Origin: Lysobacterales bacterium
Lineage (GTDB): Bacteria > Pseudomonadota > Gammaproteobacteria > Xanthomonadales > Wenzhouxiangellaceae
Assembly: GCA_002722315.1 (NCBI GenBank)
Contig: PBLG01000022.1
Span: 1-64,000, forward strand
Direction of reading: 5' to 3'
Length of the DNA stretch: 64,000 nt
The position numbers were made by a program, and so were the translations under genes. The notes under the pieces were generated by a model. The model did no database searches and was not told the DNA's origin. It saw only the letters and a program-made list of their open reading frames with translations. Below are positions 35,705 through 44,998 of this stretch, one piece after another. Position 1 is the first letter of the stretch. Each line of letters starts with the position of its first letter.

Positions 35705-37089
35705 TCGGTATTCGGGTCGGGTTCCGGCAGCGGCGGGGCCGGTTCCACCCGGCGGACCTCGGACTCGATCCGGATGTCCCTGACGCGGGTGCGGATGGTA
35801 CGCCCTGCGGGGAAATCGTCGGCGTGCGAAAGCACGTTACCGTTTTCGTCCTCGATCAGCGCGTAACCGCGGGCCAGCACTGCCAGCGGGCTGACGTTGT
35901 TCAGCGCGCGCGCGGCTTCCGAGAAGCGCGCCGAATGGCGGGCCAGGTTGCCGCTGAAAGCGCGCATGAGCCTGCTGTGCCGTGACGCCTGGTGTTGTTT
36001 TAGGTCGGCCAGTCGTCGCTCCGGGTGGCGGGCGATCAGCCGACGCTCGAGATTTCGTGCGCGCACCGTCGCGTTGCCCAGCGTGGACTGGCAGGCGCGC
36101 GCTGAACGACGGACCAGCCCGTCGAGCCTGTTGACTGCCTCTTCCAGCCGGCGGGCAGGGTGTTGGCCGGCCAGCCTGCGGTCCAGCGAGTCCAGGCGCT
36201 GCCAGTTCTGCTGCAGCTGGCGCGCCGGCCCGCGGAGCAGGCGTTGTTCAAGCGCGCCGACCTGGCGCAGCAGCGCGGGGCCGTCGGGCGTGGCCGCCTC
36301 GGCGGCCGCGGTGGGCGTGGCGGCCCGCAGGTCGGCAACGAAGTCGGCGATGGTGAAATCTGTCTCGTGGCCGACGCCGCTGATGACGGGGATGGTCATC
36401 TCGGCGATGCGTCGGGCCAGCTTCTCATCGTTGAACGCCCAGAGATCTTCCAGCGAGCCGCCGCCGCGCGCCAGGATCACCACGTCGGCCGAGGCGTCGC
36501 GTTCGACCGCGTCGAGGGCACGCAGGATCGCCGGGGCCGCCTGGTCGCCCTGGACCTGGGTCTTGTAGAGCTTGACCCGCGCCGCCGGCCAGCGTCTGTG
36601 CAGCGTGGTCATGATGTCGCGCACCGCCGCGCCGGTGGGCGAGGTCACCACTGCAATGCTGGCGGGATAGCGGGGCAGCGGAAGTTTCGCGGCCGGATCG
36701 AACAGGCCCTCGGCCTCGAGCTTCTTCTTCAGCGCCTCGAAGGCCTGCTGCAGGGCGCCGCTTCCGGCCGGCAGCATGGCGTCGGCGATCAGCTGGTAGT
36801 CGCCCCGGGCCTCGTACAGGCTGAGCCGTCCGCGCACCAGCACCTGGTCGCCGCTTTGCGGATCGCCGGAGACATTCTCGCGTTGCCCGCGAAACAGCGC
36901 GCAGCGGATCTGCGCGCGGTCGTCCTTGAGCGTGAAATACCAGTGGCCCGAGGCCGGGCGAGCCAGGTTCGATATCTCCCCGGCGATCCACAACCGCGGA
37001 AACCCGGCCTCCAGGTGCACCCGCACCTCCCGGTTCAGCTCGACGGGCTGGTAGACGCGTGTTTCGGGACCGGGGGCGGATACTGGCAT
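35701..37089 (-). CDS. xseA: Exodeoxyribonuclease VII large subunit
   Basis: Catalytic subunit of the ssDNA exonuclease with XseB; 462 residues. An N-terminal OB-fold (W-I-A-G-E-I-S-N-L-A-R-P-A-S-G-H-W-Y-F-T-L-K-D) is followed by the catalytic domain with V-V-T-S-P-T-G-A-A-V-R-D-I and I-L-A-R-G-G-G-S-L-E-D-L-W-A-F-N. G-V-G-H-E-T-D-F-T-I-A-D-F-V-A-D-L-R-A precedes the long C-terminal coiled coil. xseB is not adjacent. Confidence 0.95.
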   Translation of the reverse strand: MPVSAPGPETRVYQPVELNREVRVHLEAGFPRLWIAGEISNLARPASGHWYFTLKDDRAQIRCALFRGQRENVSGDPQSGDQVLVRGRLSLYEARGDYQLIADAMLPAGSGALQQAFEALKKKLEAEGLFDPAAKLPLPRYPASIAVVTSPTGAAVRDIMTTLHRRWPAARVKLYKTQVQGDQAAPAILRALDAVERDASADVVILARGGGSLEDLWAFNDEKLARRIAEMTIPVISGVGHETDFTIADFVADLRAATPTAAAEAATPDGPALLRQVGALEQRLLRGPARQLQQNWQRLDSLDRRLAGQHPARRLEEAVNRLDGLVRRSARACQSTLGNATVRARNLERRLIARHPERRLADLKQHQASRHSRLMRAFSGNLARHSARFSEAARALNNVSPLAVLARGYALIEDENGNVLSHADDFPAGRTIRTRVRDIRIESEVRRVEPAPPLPEPDPNTE

Positions 37090-37221
37090 GCGTCCCGATT
37101 ATACGGTGCCGGACCGGGTCCGGCCGTATGCCCGACTTCCACGTCGGACGTGGACAATCAGGGTAACCTCGAACACGAAACCACGGAAAATCATCATCTC
37201 GAACATCGCTTTCAAGAAACC

Positions 37222-38586
37222 ATGAACGACCAGCGAGACCTGACATCGGGGCCGGTCTGGCTCAACCTCCTGAGGCTGGCCGGACCGATGATGTTCGGCA
37301 TTGCCGCGGTGATGTCGGTGCAGCTGGTCGACACGTACTTCGTCGGCAAGCTGGGCACCGACGCGCTGGCCGCGCTTTCGTTTTCGTTTCCGATCGCGTT
37401 GACGCTGGCCAGCCTGTCGATCGGCTTGTCCGCGGGCGCGGCGTCGGTGGTTTCGCGCGCGGTCGGTCGCGGTCATCGCCGGCGTACCAGGCGCCTGGCG
37501 ACCGATTCGCTGATGCTGACGATCGCCGTCATGGTGCCGCTGACCGGGCTGGGCCTGCTGACCCTCGATGCCGTCCTGCGAATGCTGGGCGCCGAAGGCG
37601 ACATCCTTGGCATGGCGACGGCTTACATGCGGATCTGGTACCTGTCGCTGCCGTTCCTGGTCGTGACCATGGTATCCAACGCCATGGTTCGCGCCAGCGG
37701 GGACGCCTTTTCGCCCAGCACGATCATGATCACCTCGGCGGTGCTCAATATCCTGGCCACGCCGATTCTGGTGTTCGGTCTCGGGCCCGTGCCGGCGCTG
37801 GGCATCGAGGGCGCGGCGCTCGGCACGCTGCTGGCGCGGATCATCGGTGCATGCTGCGCGCTTTACCTGGTGATGTGGCGCGATCGACTGGTGGTTTCGC
37901 TTCGCCGAGGCCTCGGGCGGTTTTTCAGATCCGCCGGCCAGGTCCTCGGCATCGGTCTTCCGGCCGCGCTGGGAAATGCGTCGAATCCGCTGGGCATCGC
38001 GGTGGCAACGGCCGTCATCGCCGTGCTGGGTTCGGAGACCGTGGCCGCGTTCGGCGTCGCGACTCGTCTCGAAGCGTTCGCGATACTGCCCATGCTGGCG
38101 CTTTCCGCGTCGATCGGGCCGATGGTGGGGCAGAACTGGGGCGGTGATCGCGTCGAGCGGGTCGAGCGCGCGCTGAAGACCGCTTATGCCTTGTGCGCAG
38201 GATGGTCGATGCTGCTGGCGATGATGTTCTGGATGCTCGGCCGTCCGATCGCCGGGGCCTTTGCATCCGAGGCCGCCGTGGCCGAGGAAGCCGCGCGCTA
38301 CCTGTGGATCGTGCCGATAAGCCTCTGGGGTTACGGCATCGCGATAATCGCCGCCGGCGCGTTCAACGCGCTGGGCAAACCGTTGCTGGGTCTCGGTTAC
38401 TCGCTGACGCGCACCGCCGTGTTCTACGTGCCGCTGGTGTGGATCGCGTCGCGGGTCGACGGGTCGACCACGGTCTATGCCGCGATCGCCGTGGCCAATG
38501 CACTGGCCGGCCTGCTGGTGGCGGCCGACTCGCTGTTTCGGGTTCGCCGCCTGGCAACGGACACCGCAACGGGGGCGGGCGTCTAA
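37222..38586 (+). CDS. MATE-family multidrug/metabolite exporter
   Basis: 454-residue protein with twelve hydrophobic segments in two similar halves, as in MATE antiporters. Early helices carry M-M-F-G-I-A-A-V-M-S-V-Q-L-V-D-T-Y-F-V-G-K-L-G-T-D-A-L-A, the standard opening, and the second half has P-A-A-L-G-N-A-S-N-P-L-G. The ATG at 37222 gives the usual short N-terminus; the long frame upstream is antisense to xseA. The substrate is unknown. Its stop overlaps the convergent glycosyltransferase stop. Confidence 0.9.
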   Translation: MNDQRDLTSGPVWLNLLRLAGPMMFGIAAVMSVQLVDTYFVGKLGTDALAALSFSFPIALTLASLSIGLSAGAASVVSRAVGRGHRRRTRRLATDSLMLTIAVMVPLTGLGLLTLDAVLRMLGAEGDILGMATAYMRIWYLSLPFLVVTMVSNAMVRASGDAFSPSTIMITSAVLNILATPILVFGLGPVPALGIEGAALGTLLARIIGACCALYLVMWRDRLVVSLRRGLGRFFRSAGQVLGIGLPAALGNASNPLGIAVATAVIAVLGSETVAAFGVATRLEAFAILPMLALSASIGPMVGQNWGGDRVERVERALKTAYALCAGWSMLLAMMFWMLGRPIAGAFASEAAVAEEAARYLWIVPISLWGYGIAIIAAGAFNALGKPLLGLGYSLTRTAVFYVPLVWIASRVDGSTTVYAAIAVANALAGLLVAADSLFRVRRLATDTATGAGV

Positions 38587-39677
38587 GGCACTGGGGAAGC
38601 GTGTTCCGTCTTTGGCAGAACATGCTTCGAAGCCAGGCCGGGCGTGGCGGCGGTATCCAGGAGCCTCTCGTCGCGTCGCGGGACGGCCGGGATGAGCATT
38701 TCCAGGAATCGCGTCGTACTGCGCTGCCACGAGAAGCCGGCGGCGAATTCCACGCAGTGCTCGGACGGAATCGCGAGGGCGCGGAAGATCGCTTCGCGTA
38801 AATCCTCGTCGAGCGCGCCGTTGCCGCCGTCGACGATCAGGTCCTTCGGGCCGGGAACTGGAAACGCCGCTACCGGCACGCCGCAGGCCATCGCCTCGAG
38901 AATCACCAGGCCCAGCGTATCGGTGAGGCTGGGAAACACGAACACGTCGGCGGCCGAGAGCAGTCGGGCGAGTTCGTCGCCGTGCCTGTAGCCCAGGAAA
39001 TGCACGTTCGGGTAGGCCCGCGTATAGCGCGCAAGCGCCGGCCCCCCGCCGATGACCACCTGCGAGCCCGGCAAGTCCAGGTCGAGAAAGACGTCGAGGT
39101 TCTTTTCCGGCGCCACCCGGCCCATGTACATGCTGATCGGGCGGGGCAGGTCCAGCGCATCCTTGTCGTAGGGCCGGAACGTGTCGGTATCGACGGCGCC
39201 CGGCCAGACGTGCAGGTTACGGAACCCGCGTTCGGACAGCAGTGTCTTTTGGGTCTCGGTGCGCACCAGCGTGCGCTCGGCGGCAGAATGAAACCAGCGC
39301 ATCATCCGGTAGCTGGCCGACAGCGGCACCGGGGCTCGGAGGCGGAGGTATTCCGGGAATCGGGTGTGATACGAACTCGTGAAGCGCACGCCGTTGAGGT
39401 TGCACCAGCGTCTTGCAGCTATTCCCAGCGGGCCTTCGGTGGCGACGTGCACGGCGTCGAAGCGCGTGCGAGCGAGACATTCGCGGGCGGCTCGACGCGG
39501 GCGCAAGGTCAGCCTGATCTCCGGGTAGCTCGGGCACGGTACCGTGGGGCGGGACTCCGGCGACAGCACGGTCACGTCGTGGCCCTCGAGTTCGAGTTGC
39601 TCGCGGGTCTTGGACAGCGAGCGAACCACGCCGTTGACCTGGGGATGCCATGCATCGGTGACCAGCAGAATCTTCAT
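38583..39677 (-). CDS. Glycosyltransferase family 4-type (GT-B)
   Basis: 364-residue GT-B glycosyltransferase. The N-terminus M-K-I-L-L-V-T-D-A-W-H-P-Q-V-N-G-V-V-R-S matches diacylglycerol and related lipid glycosyltransferases. The C-terminal half has Y-M-G-R-V-A-P-E-K-N-L and the nucleotide-sugar motif F-P-S-L-T-D-T-L-G-L-V-I-L-E-A-M-A-C-G. It shares an ATGA overlap with the upstream LpxH-like phosphatase gene, suggesting one pathway, probably a membrane glycolipid. The acceptor is not known. Confidence 0.85.
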   Translation of the reverse strand: MKILLVTDAWHPQVNGVVRSLSKTREQLELEGHDVTVLSPESRPTVPCPSYPEIRLTLRPRRAARECLARTRFDAVHVATEGPLGIAARRWCNLNGVRFTSSYHTRFPEYLRLRAPVPLSASYRMMRWFHSAAERTLVRTETQKTLLSERGFRNLHVWPGAVDTDTFRPYDKDALDLPRPISMYMGRVAPEKNLDVFLDLDLPGSQVVIGGGPALARYTRAYPNVHFLGYRHGDELARLLSAADVFVFPSLTDTLGLVILEAMACGVPVAAFPVPGPKDLIVDGGNGALDEDLREAIFRALAIPSEHCVEFAAGFSWQRSTTRFLEMLIPAVPRRDERLLDTAATPGLASKHVLPKTEHASPVP

Positions 39678-40483
39678 GCCGCCATCTCCGGTCGGCGCGG
39701 TTCCATGCGCTTGAGCACCGCGGGATCGTCGGCCAGCCTGAGCAGCTCGATCGTTCCGTCGTGGTGCTCGACCAGGGCCGTGCAGCTTTCGACCCAGTCG
39801 CCGCAGTTCATGTAGGTAACGCCGTCGAGGCGGGTCAGCTCGGCTCGGTGGATATGACCGCAGATCAGGCCGTCGACCTGCTGCCTGCGCGCTTCGTGCG
39901 CCACCGCGCTTTCGAAGTTCGATATGTACTTGACCGCCTTCTTGACCTTGTGCTTGACTGCCGCGGCCAGCGACCAGTAATCGCGCCCCATCTTCTCCCG
40001 GCACCAGTTGACGTAGCGGTTCATGCGCAACAGGAAGTCGTAGGCGGCCGAACCGATCAATCCGATGAACTTCGAGTTGACCACCGCGGAATCGAACTGG
40101 TCGCCGTGCATCACCAGGAAGCGCCGACCGTCCACGGTTTCATGCACGATGCGATCGTGAATTTCGACGTTGCCCAGCGTCAGACCGTTGTATTCCCGCA
40201 TCGCTTCGTCGTGATTTCCAGGTACGTAGATCACGCGGGTATCGTGCTTGGCCTTGCCGAGAATCGAGCGCACCACGTTGTTGTGCGCCTGCGGCCAGAA
40301 GCGCTTTTTCTTCAGCGCCCAGAAGTCGATGATGTCGCCGACCAGGTACAGCGTTTCGCAGCGCATGTCGCGGATGAACTCGAGCAGGTAATCGGCGCTG
40401 CATCCCGGAAAGCCCAGATGAACATCGGAAATCCAGATTGTGCGAACATTGCGCTTGATTCGAATCCTGTCGGCTTTTTGCAT
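39674..40483 (-). CDS. LpxH-like metallophosphoesterase
   Basis: 269-residue calcineurin-like phosphoesterase of the UDP-2,3-diacylglucosamine diphosphatase superfamily (COG2908 type). Metal motifs are D20-V-H22, G-D50-I-I-D, G-N90-H91-D-E, M-H-G-D-Q-F-D and C-G-H-I-H-R. It is larger than true LpxH and pairs with a GT-B glycosyltransferase, an arrangement seen in other proteobacteria, so the substrate is likely a lipid-linked phosphate other than lipid A. The ATG at 40483 is chosen as the family start; the frame extends to 40657. Confidence 0.82.
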   Translation of the reverse strand: MQKADRIRIKRNVRTIWISDVHLGFPGCSADYLLEFIRDMRCETLYLVGDIIDFWALKKKRFWPQAHNNVVRSILGKAKHDTRVIYVPGNHDEAMREYNGLTLGNVEIHDRIVHETVDGRRFLVMHGDQFDSAVVNSKFIGLIGSAAYDFLLRMNRYVNWCREKMGRDYWSLAAAVKHKVKKAVKYISNFESAVAHEARRQQVDGLICGHIHRAELTRLDGVTYMNCGDWVESCTALVEHHDGTIELLRLADDPAVLKRMEPRRPEMAA

Positions 40484-40623
40484 CGGCTTTTCCCGTGGCT
40501 GTTTCAAGGCAATACTCGGCCACCGGGCTTGCAATTGGATGACAGGACGTTGAAGGAACAATGACAGCCGCACCGTGCGCTCCCTGGCGCCGATGCAGGT
40601 CAACCGCGAAAAGGATTTGATCG

Positions 40624-42294
40624 ATGCGACCCTCGATGACCGCTCTGACAACGGCATTCGCCGCGATGCTCGCGCTTGCCGCCTCTCCCCTGGCAGCCAA
40701 GCCGGCCGGCATGGTCGTCAACGGCAAGATCCACACCATGAATCCCGATCAGCCCGTCGCGCAGGCCATGGCGTGGGACCGGGACGGGCGCATCGTGGAT
40801 GTCGGAACTTCCGAAGAACTCGCTTCGAAGTGGCCTGACGTCGTTGCCGAGGACCTGGCCGGCCGTACCGTGATTCCGGGCCTGATAGACGCCCACGGTC
40901 ACGTGATGGGGCTGGGCTTCTCGATGCTCAATGCCGACCTGGCCGGCGCCGACAGCGTCGAGGAAGTGGTCCAGCGGCTGAAGCAGCATGCCGCCGAACT
41001 GCCCGAAGGCGCGTGGCTGCGCGGGCGCGGCTGGGACCAGACGCGCTGGCCGGGCGCGCAGTTTCCGTCGGCCGGGGATCTGGATGCCGCCTTTCCCGAA
41101 AGACCGGTACTTCTCGAGCGCGTCGACGGACACGCGGCGTGGGCGAACAGCGCCGCGATCGGTCGGGTGAAAGTCGACCTGACCGGCGAATGGCAGCCCG
41201 AGGGCGGCTTCATCCATCGCGACCAAGACGGCAAACCGGTGGGCATCTTCATCGACCGGGCCGCAGACGTGTTCGAGGACGTGATTCCGCCGCCGACCGA
41301 AGCCGAGAAGGCGCTGGCGCTGGATCGCGCGCTGGAGCGCATGACGTCGCTGGGGCTGACAGGTGTGCACGACGCCGGCACATCGCTGGACGATCTGCGC
41401 CGGTTCCTGCACCGGGAAGCGGCCGGAAAATTGCCGATCCGCATCCACGCGCTGGCCGACGGGGACGAGGAAGCGCTGGCTTCATTGTGCCGAATGGGCA
41501 GCGTCGATACGCCGCGGGTGACCGCGAGTGGCGTCAAGTTCTACGCCGACGGTGCGCTGGGCAGCCGCGGCGCGGCCCTGCTTGAAGCCTACAGCGACGA
41601 CCCGGGCAACCGCGGCCTGCTGTTCGAAACCGATGAAGTGCTGCAGGCCATGGTCGACAAGGCGATGGATTGCGACCTGCAGGTGGCCATCCACGCGATC
41701 GGCGATCGTGCCAACCGGCAGGTCATCGATGCGCTGATCCAGGGCCAGAGCCGGTTCGAAAGCAACCCGGGCCGCCACCGGGTCGAGCACGTCCAGATCA
41801 TTCATCCCAAGGACATACCGCGGCTGGCCGAGGCCGGCATCATCGCCAGCATGCAGCCGACCCACGCGACATCCGACATGCGCTGGGCCGAAGACCGGCT
41901 GGGCGAGCAACGCCTGTTCGGCGCCTACGCGTGGCAGCGGCTGCGCCAGGCCGGCGCCCGGCTTGCGTTCGGTTCCGATTTCCCGGTCGAGCAGGTCGAT
42001 CCGATGCTCGGCCTGTACGCCGCGGTCACCCGCCAGGATCTCGACGGAGAACCGCCCGGCGGCTGGCTGCCGGACCAGCGCGTGACCGTCCAGGTGGCGA
42101 TGGAGGGCTTTACCATCGATGCCGCATACGCCGGTTTCGCCGAGGACGACACGGGCTCGCTGGAGGCCGGCAAGCTGGCCGATTTCGTCGTGCTTGACCG
42201 GGATCTCTTCGAAATAGAACCGGCCGATATCCCGAAAACCCGCGTGCTCAGGACCGTGGTCGGCGGGAGCGTCGTTTTCGAGGCCGACGACTGA
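40624..42294 (+). CDS. Exported amidohydrolase (YtcJ-like)
   Basis: 556-residue amidohydrolase-3 family enzyme with an N-terminal signal peptide (A-A-M-L-A-L-A-A-S-P-L-A-A). The metal site includes D-A-H-G-H; H in A-I-H-A-I-G-D-R-A-N-R and R-V-E-H-V-Q further along; the usual F-G-S-D-F-P-V and L-E-A-G-K-L-A-D-F-V-V-L-D follow. YtcJ-type enzymes hydrolyse unknown imides or amides. It is divergent from the LpxH-like gene, with a 140-base gap. Confidence 0.87.
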   Translation: MRPSMTALTTAFAAMLALAASPLAAKPAGMVVNGKIHTMNPDQPVAQAMAWDRDGRIVDVGTSEELASKWPDVVAEDLAGRTVIPGLIDAHGHVMGLGFSMLNADLAGADSVEEVVQRLKQHAAELPEGAWLRGRGWDQTRWPGAQFPSAGDLDAAFPERPVLLERVDGHAAWANSAAIGRVKVDLTGEWQPEGGFIHRDQDGKPVGIFIDRAADVFEDVIPPPTEAEKALALDRALERMTSLGLTGVHDAGTSLDDLRRFLHREAAGKLPIRIHALADGDEEALASLCRMGSVDTPRVTASGVKFYADGALGSRGAALLEAYSDDPGNRGLLFETDEVLQAMVDKAMDCDLQVAIHAIGDRANRQVIDALIQGQSRFESNPGRHRVEHVQIIHPKDIPRLAEAGIIASMQPTHATSDMRWAEDRLGEQRLFGAYAWQRLRQAGARLAFGSDFPVEQVDPMLGLYAAVTRQDLDGEPPGGWLPDQRVTVQVAMEGFTIDAAYAGFAEDDTGSLEAGKLADFVVLDRDLFEIEPADIPKTRVLRTVVGGSVVFEADD

Positions 42295-42399
42295 CTCGAT
42301 CCGGTTCGGTGGCGCTCGCGATTGCATGCGCCGCAGCGTATTTCGCATCCCCGGTGTACCCTGTGTGGTCAATCCGCACACCGTTTGCGAAGGCCGAGC

Positions 42400-43932
42400 A
42401 TGAGCTCAGACTACGATACCCACCGCCTGATACTGCGCCAGACGCAGTCCGAAGATTACGACGATATCGCCGAGATCATGGAGCGGGTCTATCCCGGCGC
42501 GCTCGAGGGCGCCTGGACGCGCGAGCAGTTCGAATCCCAGATCAGGCGCTTCCCCGACGGCCAGCTGTGCATCGAGGACAACGGCAAGGTGGTCGCCGCG
42601 GCAATCTCGCTGATCGTCAAGTACAGCCGCTGGGGCCACGACCACAGGTACTGGGACATCGTCGGCGACGGCTACCTGACCACCCACGACCCCAAGGGCG
42701 ACATTCTCTACGGCGTCGACGTGTTCGTTCATCCCGATTATCGCGACCTCCGCCTCGGTCGGCGCCTGTACGACGCGCGCAAGGAATTGTGCGAGAAGCT
42801 CAACCTGCGCGGCATCGTGGTCGGCGGGCGCATCCCGGGTTACGACAAGTACAAGGATGAGCTGTCGCCGCGCCAGTACGTGGCCAAGGTCCGCGCCCGC
42901 GCGCTGACCGACCCCATCCTGACCTTCCAGCTGGCCAACGACTTCCAGGTGCGCAAGATCGTCAAGGGCTACCTGCCCGACGACAAGCCTTCGGCCGGCT
43001 ATGCCACGCTGCTCGAATGGATCAACATCTACTACGACGAACCCAGCGACGGCATCATCGGCGGCAGGCCTTCCGACGTTCGCATCGGTGCGGTCCAGTG
43101 GCAGATGCGCCAGACCAAGTCGCTCGAAGACCTGTTTATGCAGATGGAATACTTCGTCGACGCCGTTTCGGGCTACAAGGCCGACGTGGTGCTGTTTCCG
43201 GAGTTCTTCACCGGACCGCTGATGGCGCCCTGGAACGACCAGGGGCCGGCCCAGGCGGTGCGTCATCTGGCGGGATACACCGAGGCGGTGCGCGAGGAAA
43301 TGTCGCGGCTGGCCGTGTCCTACAACATCAACATCATCGCCGGCTCCATGCCCGAAGTGGAGGGCGACAAGCTTCGCAACGTCTGCTTCCTGCTCAGGCG
43401 AGACGGGACCTGGGACAAGCAGTACAAGGTGCACGTCACGCCAGACGAGGTCAGTTACTGGGGCCTGAGCGGCGGCGACAAGGTCCAGGTGTTCGATACC
43501 GACTTCGGCCGCATCGGCATCCTGATCTGCTACGACGTGGAGTTTCCGGAACTGCCGCGCCTGATGGCCGAGCAGGGGATGAACATCCTGTTCGTGCCGT
43601 ACTGGACCGACACCAAGAACGCCTACCTGAGGGTACGCCTGTGCGCCCAGGCGCGCGCCGTGGAAAACGAATGCTACGTGGTCATCTCCGGCTCGGTCGG
43701 GAATCTGCCGCGGGTCGAGAACATGGACGTCCAGTACTCACAGGCCGCGGTGTTCACGCCGTCGGACTTTGCCTTTCCGCACGACGCCATCGCCGCGGAG
43801 GCCACGGCCAATTCCGAAACCATGCTCATTGCCGATCTCGACCTGGACAACCTGCGTGAAATCCGCTCGCACGGTTCGGTGAGGAACATGAAGGACCGGC
43901 GGCTGGATCTTTACGAACTGAAGTGGAAATAG
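42400..43932 (+). CDS. GNAT acetyltransferase-carbon-nitrogen hydrolase fusion
   Basis: 510-residue two-domain protein. Residues ~8-200 resemble a GNAT acetyltransferase (H-P-D-Y-R-D-L-R-L-G-R-R-L-Y as the acetyl-CoA loop). Residues ~226-500 are a nitrilase-superfamily domain with an intact triad: E268 in F-P-E-F-F, K343 in Q-Y-K-V-H-V and C377 in I-L-I-C-Y-D-V-E. This architecture is known from several bacteria, but its substrate is not settled. The ATG at 42400 is the family start; the frame is open to 42322. Confidence 0.9.
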   Translation: MSSDYDTHRLILRQTQSEDYDDIAEIMERVYPGALEGAWTREQFESQIRRFPDGQLCIEDNGKVVAAAISLIVKYSRWGHDHRYWDIVGDGYLTTHDPKGDILYGVDVFVHPDYRDLRLGRRLYDARKELCEKLNLRGIVVGGRIPGYDKYKDELSPRQYVAKVRARALTDPILTFQLANDFQVRKIVKGYLPDDKPSAGYATLLEWINIYYDEPSDGIIGGRPSDVRIGAVQWQMRQTKSLEDLFMQMEYFVDAVSGYKADVVLFPEFFTGPLMAPWNDQGPAQAVRHLAGYTEAVREEMSRLAVSYNINIIAGSMPEVEGDKLRNVCFLLRRDGTWDKQYKVHVTPDEVSYWGLSGGDKVQVFDTDFGRIGILICYDVEFPELPRLMAEQGMNILFVPYWTDTKNAYLRVRLCAQARAVENECYVVISGSVGNLPRVENMDVQYSQAAVFTPSDFAFPHDAIAAEATANSETMLIADLDLDNLREIRSHGSVRNMKDRRLDLYELKWK

Positions 43933-43940
43933 GATTCGGA

Positions 43941-44163
43941 AGTCGGGAGTCGGGAGTCGGGAGTCGGGAGTCGGGAGTCGGGAGTCGAAAAAACCTCGCC
44001 GGCGAGGCCGGCTCCCACACCCGTAGAAGATTCCGAGCCGCCGTCGGGCACCCGAATCCACTACGGGTGTAGGAGCTTGCCCTGCAAGCGATGATTTTCC
44101 GTGAACCGTAAACCTGGAGCGAGCGGCTCTTTCCGACCCGTGACTACCGATCACCGACTACCG
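43941..44163. repeat. Composite repeat: GGGAGTC heptamers, inverted REP pair, inverted heptamers
   Basis: Six to seven AGTCGGG heptamers (43941-43987) begin 8 bases after the hydrolase stop. A REP-like pair (44001-44020 and 44065-44094) has the perfect 10-bp inverted repeat ACACCCGTAG/CTACGGGTGT (44017-44026, 44061-44070). Three inverted heptamers TGACTAC, CGATCAC and CGACTAC (44141-44161) follow. It lies between convergent genes, like the module at 17331-17578, and no gene is present in the gap. Confidence 0.75.
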
Positions 44164-44175
44164 TATCTCCAGCCG

Positions 44176-44931
44176 TCACTTCTTCTTCAGCTTCTCCACC
44201 ATGCCCTTGAGCGTCGCCTGGGTCTCGTCGCGGAACCAGAATTCGGCGAAGCCGTCGGCGTCCAGCGCCTTGGGGTCGTCGAACAGGGCGCCGAGGTCGG
44301 CGCGACAGAGCGCGCGGGTGGCCAGCATCGAGTGCTGCGGCAGGGCGAGGTGGGTGCGGCACCAGTCGACGGCCCTGGAGACGACCTGGTCGGCTGGCTG
44401 GAGTTCGTCGACCAGGCCAATCTCCAGCGCGCGCTCGGCGGCGATCATCTGGCCGGCGACCAGGTGGCGTTCGGCCGGATACGGGCCGATCAATCGCACC
44501 AGCGCCCGGTGAATCACCGGCGGCACGACGAGGCCGACCTGGACCTCGTTCAGCCCCAGCTTGAAATCGCCCTCGGCCTGGATTCGGTAGTCGCTGAACA
44601 TCGCGATCACGGTGCCGCCGGCCGGGCTGTGGCCGGTGATTGCCGTGGCGACCGGGATGGGCGATCGTGCCAGCGCCTCGAGCAGGCCGAACAGGCCGTT
44701 CCAGAAGCCCACCATGCCGTCGCGGTCGAGTTTCAGCAGTTCGGGCACGTCCAGCCCGGCCGAGAACAGGCCGGGTCTGCCCGACAGCACCAGCGCGCGA
44801 GTGCCGTCGGTCTGGGCCGAGCGGACCGCCTCGAGCAGCGTCTCGACCATTTCCGGGTTCAGTGCGTTGACCGGCGGGCGCGCCAGGCGCAGTTCGCGAA
44901 TCTCGTTGTCGTGATTCTGGATGTCGAGCAT
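44176..44931 (-). CDS. Enoyl-CoA hydratase/isomerase family protein
   Basis: 251-residue crotonase-fold protein. L-A-R-P-P-V-N-A-L-N-P-E, the oxyanion-hole loop A-L-V-L-S-G-R-P-G-L-F-S-A-G-L-D and the A-I-T-G-H-S-P-A-G-G-T-V-I-A block are present. The second usual catalytic Glu position is hard to place, so hydratase and isomerase activity cannot be separated. The substrate is unknown; no beta-oxidation neighbours exist. Confidence 0.88.
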   Translation of the reverse strand: MLDIQNHDNEIRELRLARPPVNALNPEMVETLLEAVRSAQTDGTRALVLSGRPGLFSAGLDVPELLKLDRDGMVGFWNGLFGLLEALARSPIPVATAITGHSPAGGTVIAMFSDYRIQAEGDFKLGLNEVQVGLVVPPVIHRALVRLIGPYPAERHLVAGQMIAAERALEIGLVDELQPADQVVSRAVDWCRTHLALPQHSMLATRALCRADLGALFDDPKALDADGFAEFWFRDETQATLKGMVEKLKKK

Positions 44932-44998
44932 GGATTCAGTCCTGGTTCAGGGTGCGATATCTAAAGTGTAACCGTCAGCACATGCCAAGGAGGTTGAC

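Noticed and set aside
43941-43987. Heptamer array considered as a CRISPR or VNTR-coding repeat
   Set aside because: No spacers of constant length and no coding frame; it belongs to the composite REP module.
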